DNA from: Polyangiaceae bacterium
Lineage (GTDB): Bacteria > Myxococcota_A > Polyangia > Polyangiales > Polyangiaceae
Direction: 5' to 3'
Length of the DNA stretch: 64,000 nt
Assembly (NCBI GenBank): GCA_013361525.1
Contig: JABFXY010000066.1
Span: forward strand, 1-64,000
Below, in pieces: positions 61,334-64,000 of this stretch (positions within the stretch are counted from its first letter, which is position 1; every line of letters starts with the position of its first letter). Under the pieces are notes generated by a model. The model did no database searches. It was not told the DNA's origin and saw only the letters and a list, made by a program, of their open reading frames with translations. Position numbers and translations under genes: made by a program.

Positions 61334-62824
61334 GTGTCCCTGGCGAAGAAGGCAGCAGCGGGCTTCCTCTGGACGACCGGTGCCAACGTCGGGTCGCGGA
61401 TCGTCACGATCATCAGCACGTTCATCCTCACGCGGTTTCTGCCGCCGGACGTGCAAGGCGAGGTCTACGCCGCGCTCGTGTTCGTGCAGACATTCGCGAC
61501 CGCGACGAACCTGGGCGTCGGGCAATACATCGCCGCGAACCCGAACAGCGGGCGCGACGTCACCTTCCACGGCTCCGTGCTGCTGCTCGGTGCCGGTGCG
61601 ATCGCGTGCCTCGTCATCTACTTTGGTCGGTACGCGGCAGCGGACCTCTTGGAGGCTCCGTCGGTCATCGTCTACGCGCCGGCGCTCGCGCTCTCGCACT
61701 ACGTCGATCGGTGCGGGTGGCTCCCGCGCAACATCCTCGTTCGCGACATGCGCTTCCGCCTGGTCGGCCTGCGGCTCGCCGTCGGGGAGCTCACCTATGC
61801 CGGCACGACGATCGTCTTCGCGTATCTCGGATACGGCGGCTGGGCGATCGTCATCGGCAACCTCGTTCGCGCCGGCCTGAGCCTCGCGTTCTTGGTCTAC
61901 GTCACCAACTGGCGCGACTACCTGGAGCCGAACCGACTGTCGTGGGCCACGATGTCGAAGATCCTCCACTACGGCGTGCCGGTATCGATCGCCAATACGT
62001 TCCATATGGCCGCCCAGCAATGGGACAACGGCTTCATGGTTCGCCGCTTCGGCGAGGGGGAGCTCGGCCTCTACAACCAGGCCTATCGGTTGGCTGACTT
62101 ACCGGCGACGAACGTCGGCGAGCAGATCAACGACGTGCTCGTCCCGACGTTCGCTCGCCTCGACGATTCGGAGGCGCGCAAGCGCGGCCTGTTACGCGCG
62201 GCATCGCTGATGGCGCTCATCGTGTTTCCGATGGCCGTGGGGCTCGGCGTCGTCGCCAAGACACTCGTCGAAGCTTGTTATGCGCCGAGCTACGCCGGCG
62301 TCGCGCCGTTCCTCACGGCGATCTCGGTCCTCAGCATGAGCCGGTCGATCGGCATTCTCGCGGGCGGCTTTCTGCAGGTCGCCGGGCGAACGCGCGTGTT
62401 CGCGGTGCTCGACTTCTTCCTGGTCGTGATGGTGCTGGGCTTCATGTGGGCCTTCTCGCGCTGGGGCCCGGTCGCGTCCGCCATCGGCGTCGGCGTCGCA
62501 TTCACGCTGAACGTCGTCTTCATCGTGCTCGCGCTGCGCCCCGAGGGCATTTCGATCTCGTCGGTGTTCCTCTCGATCGTGCGCCCGTTCCTCGCCTGTA
62601 TTCCAATGGCCGCGAGCGTGCTCGCGATCCGCTACGCGCTCACCTTCGTGAGCTGGCCCGCAGGGCCTCGCGTCATCATCGAGGTCGCCGTCGGCGCGCT
62701 CGTCTACGTCGGCTCGGCGCTCACCATCGCGAACAAAGTCTCGTGGGACCTCATCGATCTCGCGAAAGGCATCCTTCGCCGAAAGCGCTCACCGGCGCCT
62801 TCGAACGCCGGCGCCGACGCCTGA
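61334..62824 (+). CDS. Polysaccharide/oligosaccharide flippase (MOP superfamily)
   Basis: 496 aa, GTG start at 61334 (SLAKKAAAGFLWTTGANVGS). About 12-14 TM helices, for example VTIISTFILTRFLP, LLLGAGAIACLVIYFG, SMALIVFPMAVGLGVV-like and FLVVMVLGFMWAFS. This is the Wzx/RfbX layout that moves lipid-linked glycans across the inner membrane. No glycosyltransferases are adjacent. It starts divergently, 85 nt from the glycosidase-like lipoprotein, and overlaps the 3' end of the GH18 protein gene by 36 nt. Confidence 0.85.
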   Translation: MSLAKKAAAGFLWTTGANVGSRIVTIISTFILTRFLPPDVQGEVYAALVFVQTFATATNLGVGQYIAANPNSGRDVTFHGSVLLLGAGAIACLVIYFGRYAAADLLEAPSVIVYAPALALSHYVDRCGWLPRNILVRDMRFRLVGLRLAVGELTYAGTTIVFAYLGYGGWAIVIGNLVRAGLSLAFLVYVTNWRDYLEPNRLSWATMSKILHYGVPVSIANTFHMAAQQWDNGFMVRRFGEGELGLYNQAYRLADLPATNVGEQINDVLVPTFARLDDSEARKRGLLRAASLMALIVFPMAVGLGVVAKTLVEACYAPSYAGVAPFLTAISVLSMSRSIGILAGGFLQVAGRTRVFAVLDFFLVVMVLGFMWAFSRWGPVASAIGVGVAFTLNVVFIVLALRPEGISISSVFLSIVRPFLACIPMAASVLAIRYALTFVSWPAGPRVIIEVAVGALVYVGSALTIANKVSWDLIDLAKGILRRKRSPAPSNAGADA

Positions 62825-64000
62825 TCGAGACCGCCGCACCGAGGCCGAAGGCCATCGTCGGAGCCCGAGATCGCTCGAGCGCGACGCACCGGCCGCACGA
62901 CACGTGCAGTCGGCCGAGCCCTCCTCACCGCCGTCGACGGCGTCTCCGCCGCCGCTTTGGCCTCCGCCGTCGCCGGCGCCACCGGTGCCCCCACCGCCGC
63001 AAACCCCCTGCTGACACGCGAGCCCCGGCGCACACGGAGCGTCACAGCCGCCGCAATGAGCAGGGTCCGACGAGGTGTCGACGCAATCGCCGCCACACTC
63101 CATCGATCCCGTCGGGCACTCGCAGACGCCGGCGTGGCATTCGAGGTGATCGGCACAAGGCTGCGTCCCGACCTCCGGTGCGAAATCGACGTCGAGCGTG
63201 AATGGCCCCTCGAGCTCGACGCCGTCCGATACGAAGGTATCGACCGTCACGTAATAGCGCCCAGGCTGAACCGCGAACGACAGGTCGGTATGCCCGCGCG
63301 CCAGGCACGCGTCTTCGCGAACATCGGAGAGGAGATGAACGTCGGGGTCCACGCCGGCAGCCTCCGGTACGTGGGCGGAGAGCGTACCGGCTTGGCAGAG
63401 GTCGACTTCATAGACGAACTCTTTTCCGTATTCGGCGATGGACGCATCGCACGAATAGAAGTTGAAGTACTGCGAAGGCCCCGACGTCGTGTCGCCCTCG
63501 TGATGGAACGGGAACGTGTCGATCGGAATGGGCGCGAGCCGATGCCCGGCCGCGGGCGCAGCGGGCATCGGCGGGAGCTCCTCTTCGAGCGCATCCCATA
63601 GCTCCGGGTGCGGGGCATCGTAGTTGAGCGCCCACATCCCGACGCCGCCCAGATCTTCGTCGACGGCGAGCCGCATCTTGTAACCGAGGCTCTCCGCGTC
63701 GTCGTAATAGACCTGTTGCCACGTGCCGCCCGATTGAAAGACGTAATAGGGATTCTTCGTGCCGTCGTCCCATAGGCGCTGCGCACCGCCGGCGAGGTCG
63801 TCGACCGACGCGCTGTACGTCACCGAGCCCATGTCGCTGCTCGTCGAAGCCGCGAGGGCCGACGACGTCGTCGACCACTGTCGACCGTAATAGGGCACAC
63901 CATAGATGATGCGGGTTCGCTTCTCGGGCCCGACCAGCGACGTGTAATTCGCCACCGAGCGGAGGCCGGACCAGCTCGTCTTGCCCTGGTATTCGGGCGA
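62789..64000 (-). CDS. GH18-like glycosidase with Cys-rich tail, 5' end outside window
   Basis: Open to the right edge (about 403 codons). N-terminal part here is the last section of a GH18 chitinase barrel: RTRIIYGVPYYGRQW and GVGMWALNYDAPHPELWDAL; the catalytic DxxDxDxE lies outside the window. A pre-peptidase-like beta domain (about 195-310, FAVQPGRYYVTVDTFV) and a Cys-rich module (CECPTGSMECGGDCVDTSS, CGGCDAPCAPG) follow, then a Gly linker. The end reads DCTCRAAGAS and RRRR, a broken MYXO-CTERM: another frame gives MAFGLGAAVSIRRRRR. Confidence 0.78.
   Translation of the reverse strand, partial: SPEYQGKTSWSGLRSVANYTSLVGPEKRTRIIYGVPYYGRQWSTTSSALAASTSSDMGSVTYSASVDDLAGGAQRLWDDGTKNPYYVFQSGGTWQQVYYDDAESLGYKMRLAVDEDLGGVGMWALNYDAPHPELWDALEEELPPMPAAPAAGHRLAPIPIDTFPFHHEGDTTSGPSQYFNFYSCDASIAEYGKEFVYEVDLCQAGTLSAHVPEAAGVDPDVHLLSDVREDACLARGHTDLSFAVQPGRYYVTVDTFVSDGVELEGPFTLDVDFAPEVGTQPCADHLECHAGVCECPTGSMECGGDCVDTSSDPAHCGGCDAPCAPGLACQQGVCGGGGTGGAGDGGGQSGGGDAVDGGEEGSADCTCRAAGASRSSDLGLRRWPSASVRRSRSGVGAGVRRRR

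Noticed and set aside
1-64000. tRNA, rRNA, CRISPR array, prophage or IS transposase
   Set aside because: None found: no cloverleaf-like clusters, no regularly spaced short repeats, no transposase or integrase motifs in any plausible frame.

Overview
This window is chromosomal DNA from a high-GC, lipoprotein-rich bacterium, most likely a myxobacterium (Myxococcota, order Polyangiales). Four things point there. Many exported lipoproteins have a lipobox cysteine followed by a Gly/Ser linker. There are three Hanks-type Ser/Thr kinases with HRDxxPxN catalytic loops. A complete MYXO-CTERM-type sorting tail ends the metalloprotease at 55738-57969. Many predicted secreted proteins are Cys-rich and of unknown function. 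I see no rRNA, tRNA, CRISPR array or phage.

Layout. 1-5750: a LysM protein (cut by the left edge), a coiled-coil lipoprotein, a cytochrome-like lipoprotein overlapping ruvA, a hairpin-rich leader, a zinc-ribbon/FHA protein, a Nudix protein with a degenerate catalytic box, and a Cys-rich lipoprotein. 5900-13290: metabolic genes, namely hutH, an outer-membrane protein with a biotin carrier and a PLP enzyme, fumC, and a nucleotidyltransferase. 13500-23200: an accessory island of secreted proteins and lipoproteins, with a tandem family of four-Cys secreted proteins, a frameshifted duplicate of a small gene, and a large propeller lipoprotein. 23650-29020: a FabV-like reductase, a GxxExxY nuclease gene framed by inverted repeats, and a VWA + TPR/HEAT pair.

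29020-34550 (minus strand): YceI-like lipoprotein, then a short lipoprotein ending in CGEGSCG, then a fused MNIO (DUF692)-DUF2063 enzyme, then a kinase with a SUMF1-like domain. I read this as an unusual MNIO-type RiPP operon (bufferin/HvfABC-like) in which the partner is fused to the oxidase and the precursor is a lipoprotein. 35000-44100: a beta-helix lipoprotein and PEGA protein divergent from a kinase, then Lon, a TetR regulator with strong operators, a beta-CASP nuclease and a GDPD. 44838-48444: an exported beta-helix/di-heme enzyme/di-heme lipoprotein operon. 48490-64000: gpsA with an FGGY kinase, an L,D-transpeptidase, an S9 peptidase, the MYXO-CTERM metalloprotease, a membrane kinase, a glycosidase-like lipoprotein, a polysaccharide flippase, and a GH18 protein cut by the right edge.

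A dispersed repeat with the core GGGGTCGCCAAGRGCGCC occurs as inverted pairs at four places. At one of them the pair flanks the GxxExxY gene, so this may be a transposon-like or REP/RAYT-like system with non-autonomous copies elsewhere in the window.
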